Source: Methylococcales bacterium
Lineage (GTDB): Bacteria > Pseudomonadota > Gammaproteobacteria > Methylococcales > Methylomonadaceae
Direction of reading: 5' to 3'
DNA: 47,092 nucleotides
NCBI GenBank assembly: GCA_028712795.1
Contig: JAQTPT010000031.1
Location: 1 to 47,092 of the forward strand
Made by a program: the position numbers and the translations under genes
The notes under the pieces: model-generated
What the model was told of the DNA's origin: nothing
Database searches by the model: none
The model's input: the letters and a program-made list of their open reading frames with translations, nothing else
Shown: positions 15,692 to 27,700 of the stretch, piece after piece
Layout of the letters: each line of letters opens with the position of its first letter
Numbering within the stretch: the stretch's first letter is position 1

Positions 15692-16882
15692 ATGGCCAAA
15701 GAAAAATTTTCACGTAGCAAGCCTCACGTAAACGTAGGCACAATCGGTCACGTTGACCACGGCAAGACAACGCTAACTGCTGCACTGACAACAGTCATGG
15801 CTAAATTGCACGGTGGCGCGGTTAAGGCCTTCGACCAGATTGACAATGCGCCTGAAGAACGTGCGCGTGGTATCACCATTGCCACGTCACACGTTGAATA
15901 TGAATCTGCAACTCGCCACTATGCTCACGTTGACTGCCCGGGTCATGCTGACTATGTAAAAAACATGATCACCGGGGCCGCACAGATGGACGGTGCAATC
16001 CTTGTCTGCTCGGCCGCAGATGGCCCAATGCCGCAAACCCGGGAGCACATCCTGTTGTCAAGACAGGTGGGCGTTCCTTATGTGGTGGTGTTTCTGAACA
16101 AAGCCGATATGGTTGATGACGAAGAGCTGATCGAATTGGTGGAAATGGAGCTCAGAGAATTACTGGACATGTATGAATTTCCAGGCGACGACACGCCCAT
16201 TATCAGAGGCTCGGCATTGCTTGCATTGCAAGGCGATGAAAGCGAAATCGGCATGCCATCGGTGGTCAGGCTGGTTGAAGCTTTGGACACCTATATTCCC
16301 CTGCCGGAAAGAGCCGTGGACGGCGCATTCCTGATGCCTATTGAAGATGTGTTCTCAATATCAGGTCGCGGCACCGTGGTCACCGGACGTATAGAGCGCG
16401 GCATCATCAAGGTTGGCCAGGAAGTTGAGATCGTTGGCATCAGGCCAACAGTAACGACAACAGTTACGGGCGTTGAAATGTTCCGTAAATTGCTTGACCA
16501 GGGCGAGGCTGGCGATAACGTCGGTCTGTTGTTAAGGGGCACCAAAAGAGACGACGTTGAGCGCGGCCAAGTATTGGCGCACAAAAACACTATAAAGCCG
16601 CATTCGTACTTCAATGCAGAAATATACATCCTGTCGAAAGAAGAGGGGGGTCGTCATACGCCTTTCTTTAACGGCTATCGCCCACAGTTCTATTTCAGAA
16701 CGACCGACGTAACCGGTGCGGTTGATCTGCCCGAAGGTGTTGAAATGGTGATGCCTGGCGATAATATTTCCGTAAAAGTCAAGCTTATCTCGCCGATCGC
16801 CATGGAAGATGGCTTGCGTTTCGCAATCCGTGAAGGTGGCCGAACGGTCGGCGCCGGCGTTGTTGCATCAATACTTGAATAA
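15692..16882 (+). CDS. tuf: Elongation factor Tu, copy 1
   Basis: A 396-residue EF-Tu with GTPase motifs GHVDHGKTT (G1), [12 protein letters not shown] (switch I/G2), DCPGHAD (G3), NKADMVDD (G4) and GSALLAL (G5). It delivers aminoacyl-tRNA to the ribosome. It lies in the classical tRNA-tufB place, 31 bases after tRNA-Thr and 48 before tRNA-Trp. From the ATG to position 16873 its bases match copy 2 (32191-33372); only the last two sense codons (CTT GAA here, ATA GAG there) and the flanks differ, giving C-termini ILE and IIE. Confidence 0.99.
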   Translation: MAKEKFSRSKPHVNVGTIGHVDHGKTTLTAALTTVMAKLHGGAVKAFDQIDNAPEERARGITIATSHVEYESATRHYAHVDCPGHADYVKNMITGAAQMDGAILVCSAADGPMPQTREHILLSRQVGVPYVVVFLNKADMVDDEELIELVEMELRELLDMYEFPGDDTPIIRGSALLALQGDESEIGMPSVVRLVEALDTYIPLPERAVDGAFLMPIEDVFSISGRGTVVTGRIERGIIKVGQEVEIVGIRPTVTTTVTGVEMFRKLLDQGEAGDNVGLLLRGTKRDDVERGQVLAHKNTIKPHSYFNAEIYILSKEEGGRHTPFFNGYRPQFYFRTTDVTGAVDLPEGVEMVMPGDNISVKVKLISPIAMEDGLRFAIREGGRTVGAGVVASILE

Positions 16883-16930
16883 TGTTTTAGATTAGTATAA
16901 TATAACAAGTTCTGTAAAGTTTGTCTGAAT

Positions 16931-17006
16931 AGGTCAGTAGTTCAATTGGTAGAATGGCGGTCTCCAAAACCGCTGGTTGGGGGTTCGAGCCCCTCCTGGC
17001 CTGCCA
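16931..17006 (+). tRNA. tRNA-Trp (CCA)
   Basis: A 76-base tRNA with encoded CCA. Acceptor AGGTCAG pairs with CTGGCCT (one G-U), anticodon CCA is at 16964-16966 and the T loop is TTCGAGC. It lies between tuf and secE, a common arrangement in beta- and gammaproteobacteria. Confidence 0.96.
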
Positions 17007-17051
17007 GTCAGATAAAACAAATCGATATTATCTATTTATAATAAATAACTA

Positions 17052-17450
17052 ATGAATACTCAAGCAGAGCCAGCACCTTCGGTTGCTGATATTGTCAAAC
17101 AAGTTTTTTCTGTTGTCCTTGTAGTTGCCGGTGTGGCCGCATTCTACTATTTTTCAACTGACAGCGCTTATTTCAAAGAAGTTCGTCTGTTATATCGTGT
17201 GCTGGGTTTGGTAGCTATTGTGGCCGTGGCTATTGGTATGTTTTTGACCACTGAGTTGGGGCATACAATTTGGAATTTTATTCTGGAGTCCCGGCAAGAA
17301 GTCAGGAAAGTGGTTTGGCCGACCCGTGAAGAAACAATGCGAACCACATTGCTGGTATTCGCAATGGTCTTTATCGTGGCGTTGATCTTATGGCTGCTGG
17401 ACATGTTTCTTTTCTGGGGTGTCCGTTATTTAACAGGCCAAGGTGGTTAA
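17052..17450 (+). CDS. secE: Preprotein translocase subunit SecE
   Basis: A 132-residue three-segment SecE as in E. coli: hydrophobic stretches at about residues 18-33, 46-64 and 103-124, with the conserved cytoplasmic amphipathic part ESRQEVRKVVWPTREET before the last segment. It is the essential clamp of the SecYEG channel; SecY is encoded at 42438-43760. Followed after 4 bases by nusG, its usual operon partner. Confidence 0.97.
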   Translation: MNTQAEPAPSVADIVKQVFSVVLVVAGVAAFYYFSTDSAYFKEVRLLYRVLGLVAIVAVAIGMFLTTELGHTIWNFILESRQEVRKVVWPTREETMRTTLLVFAMVFIVALILWLLDMFLFWGVRYLTGQGG

Positions 17451-17454
17451 GTAG

Positions 17455-17988
17455 ATGTCTTTACGTTGGTATGTTGTACACGCTTACTCGAATTTTGAAA
17501 ATAAAGTCAAGCAAGCGCTTGAAGAAAGAATTAAGAGGGAAGGCCTAGATGAGTATTTTGGAAAAATTCTCGTTCCTACTGAAGAAATAGTTGAAATGCG
17601 AATGGGGCAGCAACGTAAAAGCGAAAGAAAGTTCTTTCCCGGCTATGTGCTTGTTCAGATGGAATTGACTGATGAGACTTGGCACCTGGTTAAGGATGTA
17701 CCCAGAGTGTTAGGCTTTATAGGTGGCACATCAGACCGCCCGGCGCCTATTTCTGAAAAGGAGGCCATGTCTATTCTCAATAGGGTGGAGGAAGGAGTTA
17801 ATAAACCTCGTCCTAAAACTTTATTTGAGTCAGGCGAAGTGATTAGGGTGATTGACGGGCCATTTAAGGATTTTAACGGTGTGGTCGAAGAAGTTAATTA
17901 CGAAAAAAACAAATTAAAAATATCAGTCCTGATATTTGGCCGTTCAACGTCTGTTGAGTTGGGGTTTGGTCAAGTTGAAAAAGGCTGA
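17455..17988 (+). CDS. nusG: Transcription termination/antitermination factor NusG
   Basis: A 177-residue NusG: N-terminal NGN domain ([12 protein letters not shown]... GYVLVQM) that binds RNA polymerase, and a C-terminal KOW domain ([17 protein letters not shown]) that contacts Rho or S10. The length equals the normal gammaproteobacterial form. A terminator follows, closing the tRNA-tuf-secE-nusG unit. Confidence 0.98.
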   Translation: MSLRWYVVHAYSNFENKVKQALEERIKREGLDEYFGKILVPTEEIVEMRMGQQRKSERKFFPGYVLVQMELTDETWHLVKDVPRVLGFIGGTSDRPAPISEKEAMSILNRVEEGVNKPRPKTLFESGEVIRVIDGPFKDFNGVVEEVNYEKNKLKISVLIFGRSTSVELGFGQVEKG

Positions 17989-17989
17989 T

Positions 17990-18018
17990 AGCAAAAGCGC
18001 AACCATTGCGTTTTTGCT
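17990..18018 (+). terminator. Hairpin after nusG
   Basis: AGCAAAAGCGCA pairs with TGCGTTTTTGCT (one G-U) around a short loop, directly after the nusG stop. It has a T-rich 3' arm but no separate T-tract; it probably acts with the next hairpin or protects the mRNA end. Confidence 0.55.
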
Positions 18019-18028
18019 GCTTTACTGA

Positions 18029-18057
18029 ATCTCTGCCTGAGTAAGGCAGGGATTTTT
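18029..18057 (+). terminator. Intrinsic terminator between nusG and rplK
   Basis: ATCTCTGCCT and AGGCAGGGAT (18044-18053) form a 10-bp stem with one G-U pair and a loop of about five bases, followed by TTTTT. It should end or attenuate transcription from the tuf-secE-nusG unit before rplK. Confidence 0.75.
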
Positions 18058-18105
18058 GTGTCTAGGGGGAGCTGAAAAGCGATTGTACCCATATTGGAGT
18101 AAAAA

Positions 18106-18537
18106 ATGGCAAAAAAAATAACAGCATATATAAAACTGCAAGTTAAAGCAGGCGAAGCAAATCCAAGTCCTCCAGTAGGTCCGGCTCTGGGTCAGCGTGG
18201 CGTGAACATTATGGAGTTTTGTAAAGCCTTTAATGCTAAAACACAGGACATAGAAAAAGGCCTGCCTTTGCCCGTTGTAATTACGGTTTACAGTGATCGC
18301 AGCTTTACTTTTATCACAAAAACACCCCCAGCTTCAATTCTGCTGAAGAAGGCAACGGGAATAAAAAGTGGTAGCAGCAACCCTAATACCAAGAAAGTAG
18401 GGACAGTGACGCTGGCGCAGTTGGAAGAAATTGCCAAAACAAAAATGGAAGATTTGAATGCAGCAAATCTTGAAGCAGCTATAAAAACAATTGCAGGCAG
18501 TGCGCGCAGCATGGGCCTGAATGTGGAGGGATTATAA
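18106..18537 (+). CDS. rplK: 50S ribosomal protein L11
   Basis: A 143-residue L11 with the N-terminal [22 protein letters not shown] block and C-terminal rRNA-binding domain ([12 protein letters not shown]). It forms the GTPase-associated stalk base and is needed for RelA activation. TTGGAGTAAAAA precedes the ATG. Its TAA overlaps the rplA ATG by one base. Confidence 0.98.
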   Translation: MAKKITAYIKLQVKAGEANPSPPVGPALGQRGVNIMEFCKAFNAKTQDIEKGLPLPVVITVYSDRSFTFITKTPPASILLKKATGIKSGSSNPNTKKVGTVTLAQLEEIAKTKMEDLNAANLEAAIKTIAGSARSMGLNVEGL

Positions 18538-19232
18538 TGGCTAAGTTATCAAAAAAAGCGAAACTCATTAAAAGCAAAGTCGATAGATCCAAGCAATATT
18601 CGGTCACTGAAGCAGTTCAAATATTGAAGGAACTAGGTACTGCAAAATTTAATGAAGCAATTGATGTTAGCGTTAACCTAGGGGTTGATCCACGCAAATC
18701 TGATCAAAATGTACGCGGCGCGACCGTTTTGCCAAATGGAACAGGAAAAACAGTCCGCGTAGCTGTGTTTACTCAAGGCCCTAACGCTGAAGCAGCAAAA
18801 GCGGCAGGTGCCGATATTGTCGGCATGGATGATTTGGGCGAGCTGGTTAAAAAAGGCGAAATGAACTTTGACGTCGTTATTGCGTCTCCCGATGCGATGA
18901 GAGTAGTCGGACAGTTAGGCCAGATCTTGGGGCCTAGAGGCTTAATGCCCAATCCTAAAGTAGGCACGGTTACCGCGGACGTTGCAACGGCTGTAAAAAA
19001 TGCAAAATCCGGACAAGTGCGTTACCGTACCGATAAAGGCGGGATTATTCACTGTACGCTAGGTAAGGTAACTTTTGATGCGGCTGCAATCCAAGGAAAT
19101 TTGGAAGCGCTGCTTTCAGACTTGCGCAAAGCCAAGCCGACAGCAGCGAAAGGGATTTATATTAAAAAAATAACATTATCTTCAACGATGGGTCCAGGTC
19201 TCTGGCTAGATCCCAGCAGTATAGCAAGCTAA
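18537..19232 (+). CDS. rplA: 50S ribosomal protein L1
   Basis: A 231-residue L1 with the conserved [15 protein letters not shown] loop that contacts 23S rRNA and [11 protein letters not shown] near the C-terminal half. In E. coli L1 represses its own operon by binding the rplK leader. Translation is coupled to rplK through TAATG. Confidence 0.98.
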   Translation: MAKLSKKAKLIKSKVDRSKQYSVTEAVQILKELGTAKFNEAIDVSVNLGVDPRKSDQNVRGATVLPNGTGKTVRVAVFTQGPNAEAAKAAGADIVGMDDLGELVKKGEMNFDVVIASPDAMRVVGQLGQILGPRGLMPNPKVGTVTADVATAVKNAKSGQVRYRTDKGGIIHCTLGKVTFDAAAIQGNLEALLSDLRKAKPTAAKGIYIKKITLSSTMGPGLWLDPSSIAS

Positions 19233-19419
19233 AAGATATAAAAGACTTTGGGTTGCCGCTTAACCCGGTAACCGTCAAAGACCGCAGGGGTTGTATAACT
19301 TAATTATCCTGCGCAGACGGAAATTGGAACCTAAAATGGGGGAAAATGCCGTAAGGGGCATTCGAAAGAATGTGATTTATTAATTCTGGAAGAATTTCAG
19401 AAAATACCGGAGCTAAGCT
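19233..19419 (+). ncRNA. L10 leader (rplJL autoregulatory mRNA element)
   Basis: The 187-base leader before rplJ contains nested stems typical of the L10(L12)4-binding leader: CCGTC (19272-19276) with GACGG (19316-19320) around CGCAGG (19283-19288) with CCTGCG (19308-19313), and a TTGGGTTGCCGCTTAACCC hairpin before it. Part of the wording (AACCGTCAAAGACCGCAGG) strongly resembles the E. coli leader. Binding of L10-L7/L12 would repress translation of rplJ and rplL. Confidence 0.75.
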
Positions 19420-19917
19420 GTGGCACTAAATTTAGACGGCAAAAAAGCTGTCGTAGAAGAAGTCGCTCAATACGCTGCAAAAGCGCATTCTGCTGTTGTA
19501 GCGGAATATCGTGGATTAACCGTCACGGAATTGACGGAGCTGCGTAAAAATGCAAGAGAGACTGGCGTTTATTTGCGTGTTGTTAAGAATACATTGGCAA
19601 AACGGGCTGTCGCGGGAACAGAGTTTGAATGTATGCAAAATGGACTGGTAGGTCCATTACTGATTGCGTTTTCAATGGAAGATCCTGGATCCGCAGGGCG
19701 CCTGATCAGTAATTTTGCAAAAACGCATGACAAATTAATCACAAAAATTGTTGCTATAGGCGGTCAGGCATTTGATGGTTCCGAGCTGGCAAGGTTGGCA
19801 AGTCTGCCGACCCGCGATCAAGGTATCAGTATGTTGATGTCAGTAATGAAAGCACCTGTAGAGAAATTTGTGCGTACCTTGGCAGCTGTCAAAGAACAGA
19901 TGCAAGAAGCCGCATAG
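19420..19917 (+). CDS. rplJ: 50S ribosomal protein L10
   Basis: A 165-residue L10, started at GTG 19420 (MALNLDGKKAVVEEV) with CCGGAG 10 bases upstream. It has the rRNA-binding N-terminal domain (AEYRGLTVTELTELR) and an L12-binding C-terminal helix. It anchors L7/L12 dimers on the ribosome. Confidence 0.98.
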   Translation: MALNLDGKKAVVEEVAQYAAKAHSAVVAEYRGLTVTELTELRKNARETGVYLRVVKNTLAKRAVAGTEFECMQNGLVGPLLIAFSMEDPGSAGRLISNFAKTHDKLITKIVAIGGQAFDGSELARLASLPTRDQGISMLMSVMKAPVEKFVRTLAAVKEQMQEAA

Positions 19918-19963
19918 ACAATTTTTTATCCAGTTAAAATATATTATTTAAGAGGAATACACA

Positions 19964-20332
19964 ATGGCGATCTCACAAGCCGATATCTTGGACGCAGTTT
20001 CTAACATGACTGTCATGGAAATCGTTGATTTAATTTCAGCGATGGAAGAAAAGTTCGGCGTATCTGCGGCAGCTGCTGTAGCTGCGGCGCCTGCTGCGGC
20101 TGCCGCAGTAGTTGAAGAGCAAACAGAATTTGATGTTATTTTGACATCTTTTGGTGAAAATAAGGTTTCTGTTATTAAGACAGTTCGTGGCATTACCGGC
20201 TTGGGTTTAAAAGAAGCCAAGGATGCTGTCGAGGGCGTTCCTACAGTATTGAAAGAAGGTATTCCTAAAGCAGAAGCTGAAGACATTAAAAAGCAGCTTA
20301 CCGAAGCGGGCGCTACCGTCGAAATTAAATAA
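19964..20332 (+). CDS. rplL: 50S ribosomal protein L7/L12
   Basis: A 122-residue L7/L12: N-terminal dimerisation domain, an alanine-rich hinge at about residues 35-50, and the C-terminal factor-binding domain with [24 protein letters not shown] is the ribosome site. It is the multi-copy stalk protein that recruits translation factors. Confidence 0.98.
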   Translation: MAISQADILDAVSNMTVMEIVDLISAMEEKFGVSAAAAVAAAPAAAAAVVEEQTEFDVILTSFGENKVSVIKTVRGITGLGLKEAKDAVEGVPTVLKEGIPKAEAEDIKKQLTEAGATVEIK

Positions 20333-20384
20333 AAAATTTAGACGAAACTGTGGGGATGCAATTACGGCGTCTCTACTCAAGTAT

Positions 20385-20412
20385 GGCTGGTGGCTTGTGC
20401 CACCGGCCTTTT
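20385..20412 (+). terminator. Attenuator-like hairpin between rplL and rpoB
   Basis: GGCTGGTGG (20385-20393) pairs with CCACCGGCC (20400-20408, one G-U) over a six-base loop and is followed by TTTT. E. coli has a partial terminator at the same place that lowers rpoBC transcription relative to ribosomal proteins; the same role is likely. Confidence 0.72.
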
Positions 20413-20470
20413 ACTGTTTGTAACAATTACACAGTATAAATAATTCATGACGAAAAGGTTTGGAAGCGAT

Positions 20471-23400
20471 ATGTCCTACTCTTTTACCGAAAAAAAGCGT
20501 ATTCGAAATAACTTTGGGAAAAGTACAGAAGTACTTGAGGTTCCCTATCTCCTGGCAACTCAAATTAATTCATATGCCGGCTTTTTGCAATCTGGCGTTT
20601 CGCCTAATAAGCGTATAGACACCGGATTACACGCGGCATTTTCCAGTGTTTTTCCTATTGACAGCCATTCCGGCTATGCAGTGCTGGAATATGTAAAATA
20701 TAGATTGGGAGAACCCACATTTGATGTGAGGGAGTGTCAACAAAGGGGAGCAACCTATGCAGCCCCTTTGCGGGTATTGGTGCGCTTGGTAATTTACGAT
20801 AAAGAAGCCCCAGCAAACGCTAAGGTAGTTAAGGACATTCGCGAGCAAGAAGTTTACATGGGCGAATTACCCTTGATGACTGATAACGGTACTTTTGTCA
20901 TTAATGGCACTGAGCGGGTTATTGTCTCTCAATTACATCGTTCGCCCGGTGTATTCTTTGACCATGATAAAGGCAAGACCCATTCGTCAGGAAAATTATT
21001 ATTTAATGCCCGGGTAATCCCTTATCGGGGCTCGTGGCTGGATTTTGAATTCGATCACAAAGACTGTGTTTATGTGCGGATAGACCGTCGTAGAAAAATA
21101 CCTGCAACAATTTTACTCAGAGGTTTAGGCTACGATAACGAAGAGATGATTAACATTTTCTTCGAAACCAATAAATTCACTCTCCAAGCTGAAAAATGCC
21201 TGTTTCATATCGTGCCTGAAAGAATGCGCGGTGAAATTTCAGCATTTGACATTAAGCATAACGATCAGGTTCTTGTTGAAGAAGGGCGCCGCATTACTGC
21301 CAAGCATATTCGTGAAATGAATAAAGCTGGATTGACTGAAGTCGAAGTTCCCAGAGAGTATCTTACCGGCAAGATTCTGGGCCATAACTTGATCGATCAA
21401 GCGACCGGTGAGTTGGTTGCAAATGTCAATGAGGTGCTGACGCCAGCATTGATAGAACGCTGCATAGAAAGTGGCATTACTGAAATTAAGACCCTTTTTG
21501 TTAACGATCTGGATAACGGGCCATACATAAGTAATGCAATGCGCCTGGATACAACCATGAATACTTTAGAGGCATTGGTTGAGATCTATCGCATGATGCG
21601 ACCCGGCGAGCCTCCGACAAAAGAATCCGCCGAAAATTTATTTCATAATTTATTTTTTACCGACGATAGGTATGATTTATCTACTGTAGGCAGAATGAAA
21701 TTTAATCGCCGTTTAGGGCGTGAAGAAACGACAGGCCCTGGCACACTGACCAAAGAAGACATCATTGATGTCCTCAAAGAGTTGATAGCTATTCGGAACG
21801 GCAACGGCACTGTTGACGATATTGACCATTTAGGCAACAGGCGCGTCCGTTCGGTTGGTGAAATGATAGAAAATCAATTTCGCGTGGGTTTGGTCAGGGT
21901 TGAGCGGGCAGTCAAGGAGCGTTTGACGCTGGCAGATTCTGAAGGATTGATGCCGCAAGAAATTATCAATGCCAAACCAGTTTCTGCTGCCGTGAAAGAA
22001 TTTTTTGGATCGAGCCAATTGTCGCAGTTTATGGATCAAAATAATCCATTATCTCAAGTGACACATAAACGCCGCGTATCTGCCTTGGGGCCAGGTGGTT
22101 TGGCAAGGGAGCGCGCGGGTTTTGAAGTTCGCGACGTACATGCCACCCATTATGGCCGGGTATGTCCTATTGAGACGCCTGAAGGGCCAAACATCGGCTT
22201 AATTAACTCGCTGTCAGTTTACGCGCGCACCAATGGCTATGGTTTTCTTGAAACACCCTACAGAAAAGTAATCGATGGCGTAGTGACTGATCAGGTTGAT
22301 TATCTTTCTGCTATTGAAGAAGGCGAGTTTGTTATTGCCCAGGCCAGTGTTGCCGTCGATGAGAAAGGTAAGCTGGTGGAAGGCTTGGTGTCTTGCCGGC
22401 ATAAAGATGAATTTGCCTTGGCAATGTCTGATACCGTAGAGTATATGGATGTATCGTCAAAACAGATTGTATCGGTCGCGGCTTCCATTATTCCGTTCCT
22501 CGAGCATGATGATGCCAACCGTGCGTTGATGGGTTCAAACATGCAACGTCAGGCCGTCCCCACATTAAGGGCTGAAAAACCGTTAGTTGGCACCGGTATG
22601 GAAAGAATCGTTGCCAAGGACTCTGGCGTAACTGTCGTTGCGGCCCGCGGTGGTAGTATCGAAGCGGTGGACGCGGCCAGAATTGTTGTGCGGGTCAATG
22701 ATACGGAAACCGAAACCGGGGCTCCAGGTGTTGATATTTACAACCTGACGAAATATACACGTTCAAATCAAAATACTTGTATCAATCAAAAGCCTTTGGT
22801 AAAACCCGGCGACACGGTTAATGCAGGTGATATCCTGGCAGACGGCCCTTCCACCGATATGGGGGAATTGGCATTAGGGCAAAACATGCTGGTTGCTTTC
22901 ATGCCCTGGAATGGCTATAACTTTGAGGATTCCATTTTAGTGTCAGAGCGTGTTGTCAAAGAAGACCGTTTTACTACGATTCACATCGAAGAGAAAACTT
23001 GTGTCGCCCGCGATACCAAGCATAGCCCGGAGGAAATTACAGCCGACATTCCAAATGTCAGCGAAGAAGCTTTATCCAAACTTGATGCGTCAGGCATAGT
23101 GTATGTCGGCGCGGAAGTAAAGGGTGGAGATATTTTGGTGGGCAAAGTCACCCCAAAGGGCGAGACTCAACTAACGCCGGAAGAAAAGTTGCTGCGCGCT
23201 ATTTTTGGTGAAAAAGCCGCCGATGTAAAAGACACCTCATTGCGTGTTCCAGGCAGTATTGAGGGAACTGTTATTGATGTTCAGGTATTTACCCGCGATG
23301 GCGTAAAGAAAGACAAGCGGGCTCTTGATATTGAACAAGAAGAAATCAAGCGCTACCGGAAGGATCTTGATGATCAGCTTAAAATTCTCGAAGAAGATAT

Positions 23401-24562
23401 TTTTGCTCGTGTCGCCAAGTTGCTGGTTGGGAAAGTAGCCTTATCAGGTCCAGGTGGACATAAAGCCGGAACTGAAGTAACGCAAGACTATCTGAATGGT
23501 CTAAAACATTCAGAATGGTTAAAGATAAAAATGAAGGATGAGGATATTAATCTTCAGCTGGAAACCGTTGTTGCGCAAATAGAGCAGCAAAGAAAAGATT
23601 TTGATGAAAAGTTTGAAGTAAAACGCAAAAAAATTACCATGGGTGACGATTTGGCACCTGGCGTGCTGAAAATGGTCAAGGTTTACTTGGCCGTTAAGCG
23701 ACGGATACAGCCAGGCGATAAAATGGCGGGCCGTCATGGAAATAAGGGCGTCATCTCTATGATCAGACCTATTGAAGATATGCCATACACTGCGGATGGT
23801 AATCCGGTCGACATTGTGTTAAATCCGTTGGGCGTGCCTTCGCGGATGAATGTGGGGCAGGTTCTTGAGACACATTTAGGCTGGGCAGCAAAAGGGTTGG
23901 GTATAAAGATAGGTAAAATGCTCGAAGCTAAATATGATGCCGAAAAAGCCAAAGTAACGGCTATAAGGGAGTATCTCGATAAAATCTATAACGGCAGTGG
24001 CCGTAAAGAAAATTTGGATTCATTCTCCGATCAAGAGCTTTTGGAAATGGCTGCCAACCTCGTTGGCGGGGTTCCAATGGCAACCCCTGTATTTGATGGC
24101 GCGAGTGAAGAAGAAATTCGGACCATGTTAAGGTTGGCCGATTTACCTGAACACGGGCAAATTACACTTTATGACGGATTGACAGGTGAACCGTTTGAAC
24201 GGGAAGTTACTGTCGGTTACATGTATATGTTGAAGCTTAACCATTTGGTTGATGACAAAATGCATGCACGGTCAACAGGGCCTTACAGCCTTGTTACACA
24301 GCAACCCTTAGGTGGAAAGGCACAGTTTGGGGGGCAGCGTTTTGGTGAAATGGAGGTCTGGGCATTAGAAGCTTACGGCGCGGCTTATACCTTGCAAGAG
24401 ATGCTCACCGTAAAATCTGATGATGTTACAGGCAGAACGCGTATGTATAAAAACATAGTCGATGGTGATCATAAAATGGAAGCGGGCATGCCTGAATCCT
24501 TTAATGTTTTAATCAAGGAAATACGATCACTTGCAGTTAACATAGAATTACAGCGTGAATAA
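20471..24562 (+). CDS. rpoB: DNA-directed RNA polymerase subunit beta
   Basis: A 1,363-residue beta subunit. I choose ATG 20471 ([12 protein letters not shown]) because it aligns with the E. coli start (MVYSYTEKKRIR) and has GGAAG upstream; ATG 20447 would add eight residues. The rifampicin-binding cluster reads [15 protein letters not shown] and [14 protein letters not shown], with the sensitive-type Asp, His and Ser residues kept. [13 protein letters not shown] is the conserved active-site block. It forms the catalytic core with beta prime. Confidence 0.98.
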   Translation: MSYSFTEKKRIRNNFGKSTEVLEVPYLLATQINSYAGFLQSGVSPNKRIDTGLHAAFSSVFPIDSHSGYAVLEYVKYRLGEPTFDVRECQQRGATYAAPLRVLVRLVIYDKEAPANAKVVKDIREQEVYMGELPLMTDNGTFVINGTERVIVSQLHRSPGVFFDHDKGKTHSSGKLLFNARVIPYRGSWLDFEFDHKDCVYVRIDRRRKIPATILLRGLGYDNEEMINIFFETNKFTLQAEKCLFHIVPERMRGEISAFDIKHNDQVLVEEGRRITAKHIREMNKAGLTEVEVPREYLTGKILGHNLIDQATGELVANVNEVLTPALIERCIESGITEIKTLFVNDLDNGPYISNAMRLDTTMNTLEALVEIYRMMRPGEPPTKESAENLFHNLFFTDDRYDLSTVGRMKFNRRLGREETTGPGTLTKEDIIDVLKELIAIRNGNGTVDDIDHLGNRRVRSVGEMIENQFRVGLVRVERAVKERLTLADSEGLMPQEIINAKPVSAAVKEFFGSSQLSQFMDQNNPLSQVTHKRRVSALGPGGLARERAGFEVRDVHATHYGRVCPIETPEGPNIGLINSLSVYARTNGYGFLETPYRKVIDGVVTDQVDYLSAIEEGEFVIAQASVAVDEKGKLVEGLVSCRHKDEFALAMSDTVEYMDVSSKQIVSVAASIIPFLEHDDANRALMGSNMQRQAVPTLRAEKPLVGTGMERIVAKDSGVTVVAARGGSIEAVDAARIVVRVNDTETETGAPGVDIYNLTKYTRSNQNTCINQKPLVKPGDTVNAGDILADGPSTDMGELALGQNMLVAFMPWNGYNFEDSILVSERVVKEDRFTTIHIEEKTCVARDTKHSPEEITADIPNVSEEALSKLDASGIVYVGAEVKGGDILVGKVTPKGETQLTPEEKLLRAIFGEKAADVKDTSLRVPGSIEGTVIDVQVFTRDGVKKDKRALDIEQEEIKRYRKDLDDQLKILEEDIFARVAKLLVGKVALSGPGGHKAGTEVTQDYLNGLKHSEWLKIKMKDEDINLQLETVVAQIEQQRKDFDEKFEVKRKKITMGDDLAPGVLKMVKVYLAVKRRIQPGDKMAGRHGNKGVISMIRPIEDMPYTADGNPVDIVLNPLGVPSRMNVGQVLETHLGWAAKGLGIKIGKMLEAKYDAEKAKVTAIREYLDKIYNGSGRKENLDSFSDQELLEMAANLVGGVPMATPVFDGASEEEIRTMLRLADLPEHGQITLYDGLTGEPFEREVTVGYMYMLKLNHLVDDKMHARSTGPYSLVTQQPLGGKAQFGGQRFGEMEVWALEAYGAAYTLQEMLTVKSDDVTGRTRMYKNIVDGDHKMEAGMPESFNVLIKEIRSLAVNIELQRE

Positions 24563-24663
24563 AATATTGACTAGACAGATTGCAAGGCCACATATCGACT
24601 TAAATAACCTGAACTTTAAGAAAATTGTTGTGACTGATATAGACCGCTTAAAAGCATAAATAT

Positions 24664-24687
24664 AAGCGTCCTGTTAGAAGGGCGCTT
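24664..24687 (+). terminator. Weak hairpin in the rpoB-rpoC gap
   Basis: AAGCGTCCT and AGGGCGCTT form a 9-bp stem (one G-U) with a six-base loop in the 220-base rpoB-rpoC spacer. Only GTTTA follows, so termination would be poor; mRNA processing or stability is as likely. Confidence 0.4.
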
Positions 24688-24782
24688 GTTTATGAAAAAA
24701 GACATTTGCACTGTATAGATGCGCTATTTGCTTCTGAGCCCGCTCTGGACTACACCAGAAACCATTTAAAGAGGATAAGCTC

Positions 24783-27700
24783 TTGAAAGATTTAATGAAT
24801 TTCTTAAAGCGTCAAGGTCGTGCTGATGACTTCGACGGCATCAGTATCGGCCTGGCTTCACCGGATATGATCCGTTCGTGGTCTTATGGTGAAGTAAAAA
24901 AACCCGAAACAATCAATTACCGCACGTTTAAACCTGAACGTGACGGTTTATTTTGTGCCAAAATTTTTGGGCCGGTCAGTGATTATGAATGCCTATGTGG
25001 CAAATATAAACGGCTGAAACACCGTGGCGTAATTTGCGAAAAATGTGGCGTAGAAGTCACTTTATCAAAGGTGCGCCGCGAAAGAATGGGGCATATAGAT
25101 TTAGCAAGCCCAGTCGCACATATTTGGTTTTTAAAATCATTACCCTCAAGAATAGCGTTGTTATTAGACATGACACTACGCGAAATTGAGCGCGTTTTAT
25201 ATTTTGAATCTTTCGTCATTCTTGATCCGGGTATGACGCCATTAGAAAAAGGCCAGTTATTGACAGACGATGAGTATCTCGATGCGGTGGATTTGCATGG
25301 CGATGACTTTGTAGCCAAAATGGGTGCTGAAGCGATTTATGACTTACTCAAAGCCATTGATTTAAAAGAGCAAGTCGAAACCTTACGTGAAGAGATAAAT
25401 TCAACTAACTCAGAAACTAAAATCAAGAAGTACTCAAAACGTATGAAAGTCATGGATGCGTTGTTGAGTTCGAAGAACCGCCCTGAGTGGATGATTTTAA
25501 AAGTGCTACCGGTTTTGCCGCCTGAGTTGCGTCCGCTGGTGCCTTTGGACGGCGGCCGGTTTGCCACTTCGGACCTGAATGATTTATATCGCCGGGTTAT
25601 CAATAGAAACAATCGATTAAATCGCTTGTTGGACTTAAATGCCCCTGACATTATTGTCCGCAATGAAAAACGCATGTTACAGGAGTCTGTCGATGCGTTG
25701 CTGGATAACGGTCGTCGAGGACGGGCGATTACTGGGACTAACAGGCGCCCATTGAAATCACTGGCTGACATGATTAAAGGCAAGCAAGGCCGTTTCAGGC
25801 AAAACTTGCTAGGCAAACGCGTTGATTATTCTGGTCGGTCAGTTATTGTTGTGGGCCCTACGCTAAGGCTTCATCAGTGCGGGTTGCCGAAAAAAATGGC
25901 ATTAGAGCTGTTTAAGCCCTTTATATTCAGCAAATTGCAATTTCGTGGACTTGCCACAACCATCAAAGCGGCAAAGAAAATGGTTGAAAGGGAAGGTGCC
26001 GAGGTATGGGATATTCTTGAAGAAGTTATTCGTGAGCATCCGATTTTATTGAATCGCGCACCTACGTTACACCGATTGGGTATTCAGGCATTTGAGCCTA
26101 CCTTAATCGAAGGTAAGGCAATCCAGTTGCATCCTTTGGTATGTAGTGCGTTTAATGCAGACTTTGACGGCGATCAGATGGCGGTGCATATACCTCTGTC
26201 AATAGAAGCGCAGTTAGAGGCCAGAACATTGATGATGGCAACCAACAATATTTTGTCGCCCGCTAACGGTGAGCCGGTAATCAATCCTTCACAGGACGTG
26301 GTGCTGGGGCTCTATTATATTAGCCGTGAAAAAATAAATGCCAAAGGTGATGGCAGCATATTTGTTAGTGTTGGTGAAATCCACAAAGCATTATTAGCCA
26401 AATCTGTTGAATTACAATCAAAAATTCAATTGCGTATCACCGAAAAAGTAATTAATGAACTTGGTGAGACAGAAGATAAAACGTACAGGGTAAAGACAAC
26501 GGTAGGCCGTGCTTTGATTTGGGAGGTTGTTCCTGATCGGATGCCCTATGATCTGGTGAACTGTGATATGACTAAAAAGAACATATCACGATTAATCAAT
26601 TACAGCTATCGGTACTTGGGAAACAAAGATACGGTTGTGTTAGCTGATCAGTTGATGTATCTGGGTTTCAAGTATGCAACCATATCCGGCGTGTCGTTCG
26701 GTATTGAAGACATGGCGATACCCGCTAAAAAGGTAGATATTATCAAAGCGGCCGATATGGAGGTCAGTGAAATTCAAAGCCAGTACGCCTCTGGATTAGT
26801 CACTGATGGAGAGCGGTACAACAAAGTAGTTGATATTTGGTCACATGCTAATGATCAAGTTGCCAAAGTCATGATGGATGGTCTGGGCGAAGAATCTGTT
26901 GTTGATGTTGACGGTAATTCCGTAAAACAAAAATCCTTTAATTCAATCTTCATGATGGCTGAATCAGGCGCGCGGGGTTCGGCTGCGCAAATCCGCCAGT
27001 TAGCGGGCATGCGGGGCTTGATGGCAAAACCTGACGGTTCTATCATTGAAACGCCTATAACGGCAAACTTTCGTGAAGGCCTTGACGTATTGCAATACTT
27101 TATTTCCACCCACGGCGCACGGAAAGGACTTGCCGATACCGCACTGAAAACAGCCAACTCAGGATATTTGACACGCAGATTAGTGGATGTTGCTCAGGAT
27201 CTCGTTATTACCGGCAATGACTGCGGCACATCCAACGGATTGATCATGACGCCTATTATTGAGGGTGGTGATGTGGTGGAGCCTTTATCTGAGAGGGTAT
27301 TGGGCCGCGTTGCCGTCAATGACATAATGGATGCGTCTGGAGAAAGTATAATAGTACCTGCCAAAACATTGTTGGATGAGCACTGGGTTTCTATTCTCGA
27401 AGAACAGAGTGTTGATCAGGTGTTGGTCCGTTCCATCATTACCTGTGAAAACAGGCATGGTGTTTGCGCCGCCTGTTATGGCCGTGATTTAGGTCGAGGT
27501 CATCTGGTGAACATTGGTGAAGCGGTGGGTGTAATTGCTGCGCAATCAATTGGCGAGCCGGGCACGCAGCTAACCATGCGTACGTTCCATATTGGTGGTG
27601 CCGCTTCAAGATCGGCTGCTATTAGCAATGTACAGGTCAAATCTGCTGGTACGGTGCGCCTTAATAACCTGAAGTCAGTCGTCAATCGCGAAGGCAAACT

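Noticed and set aside
16078..16629. Antisense ORFs repeated in both tuf copies (also 32577-33128)
   Set aside because: Their identity in both places comes from the duplicated tuf sequence, not from a duplicated antisense gene.
24567..24595. TTGACT box after rpoB as a promoter for rpoC
   Set aside because: At the right spacing the -10 candidate (ACATAT) is poor.
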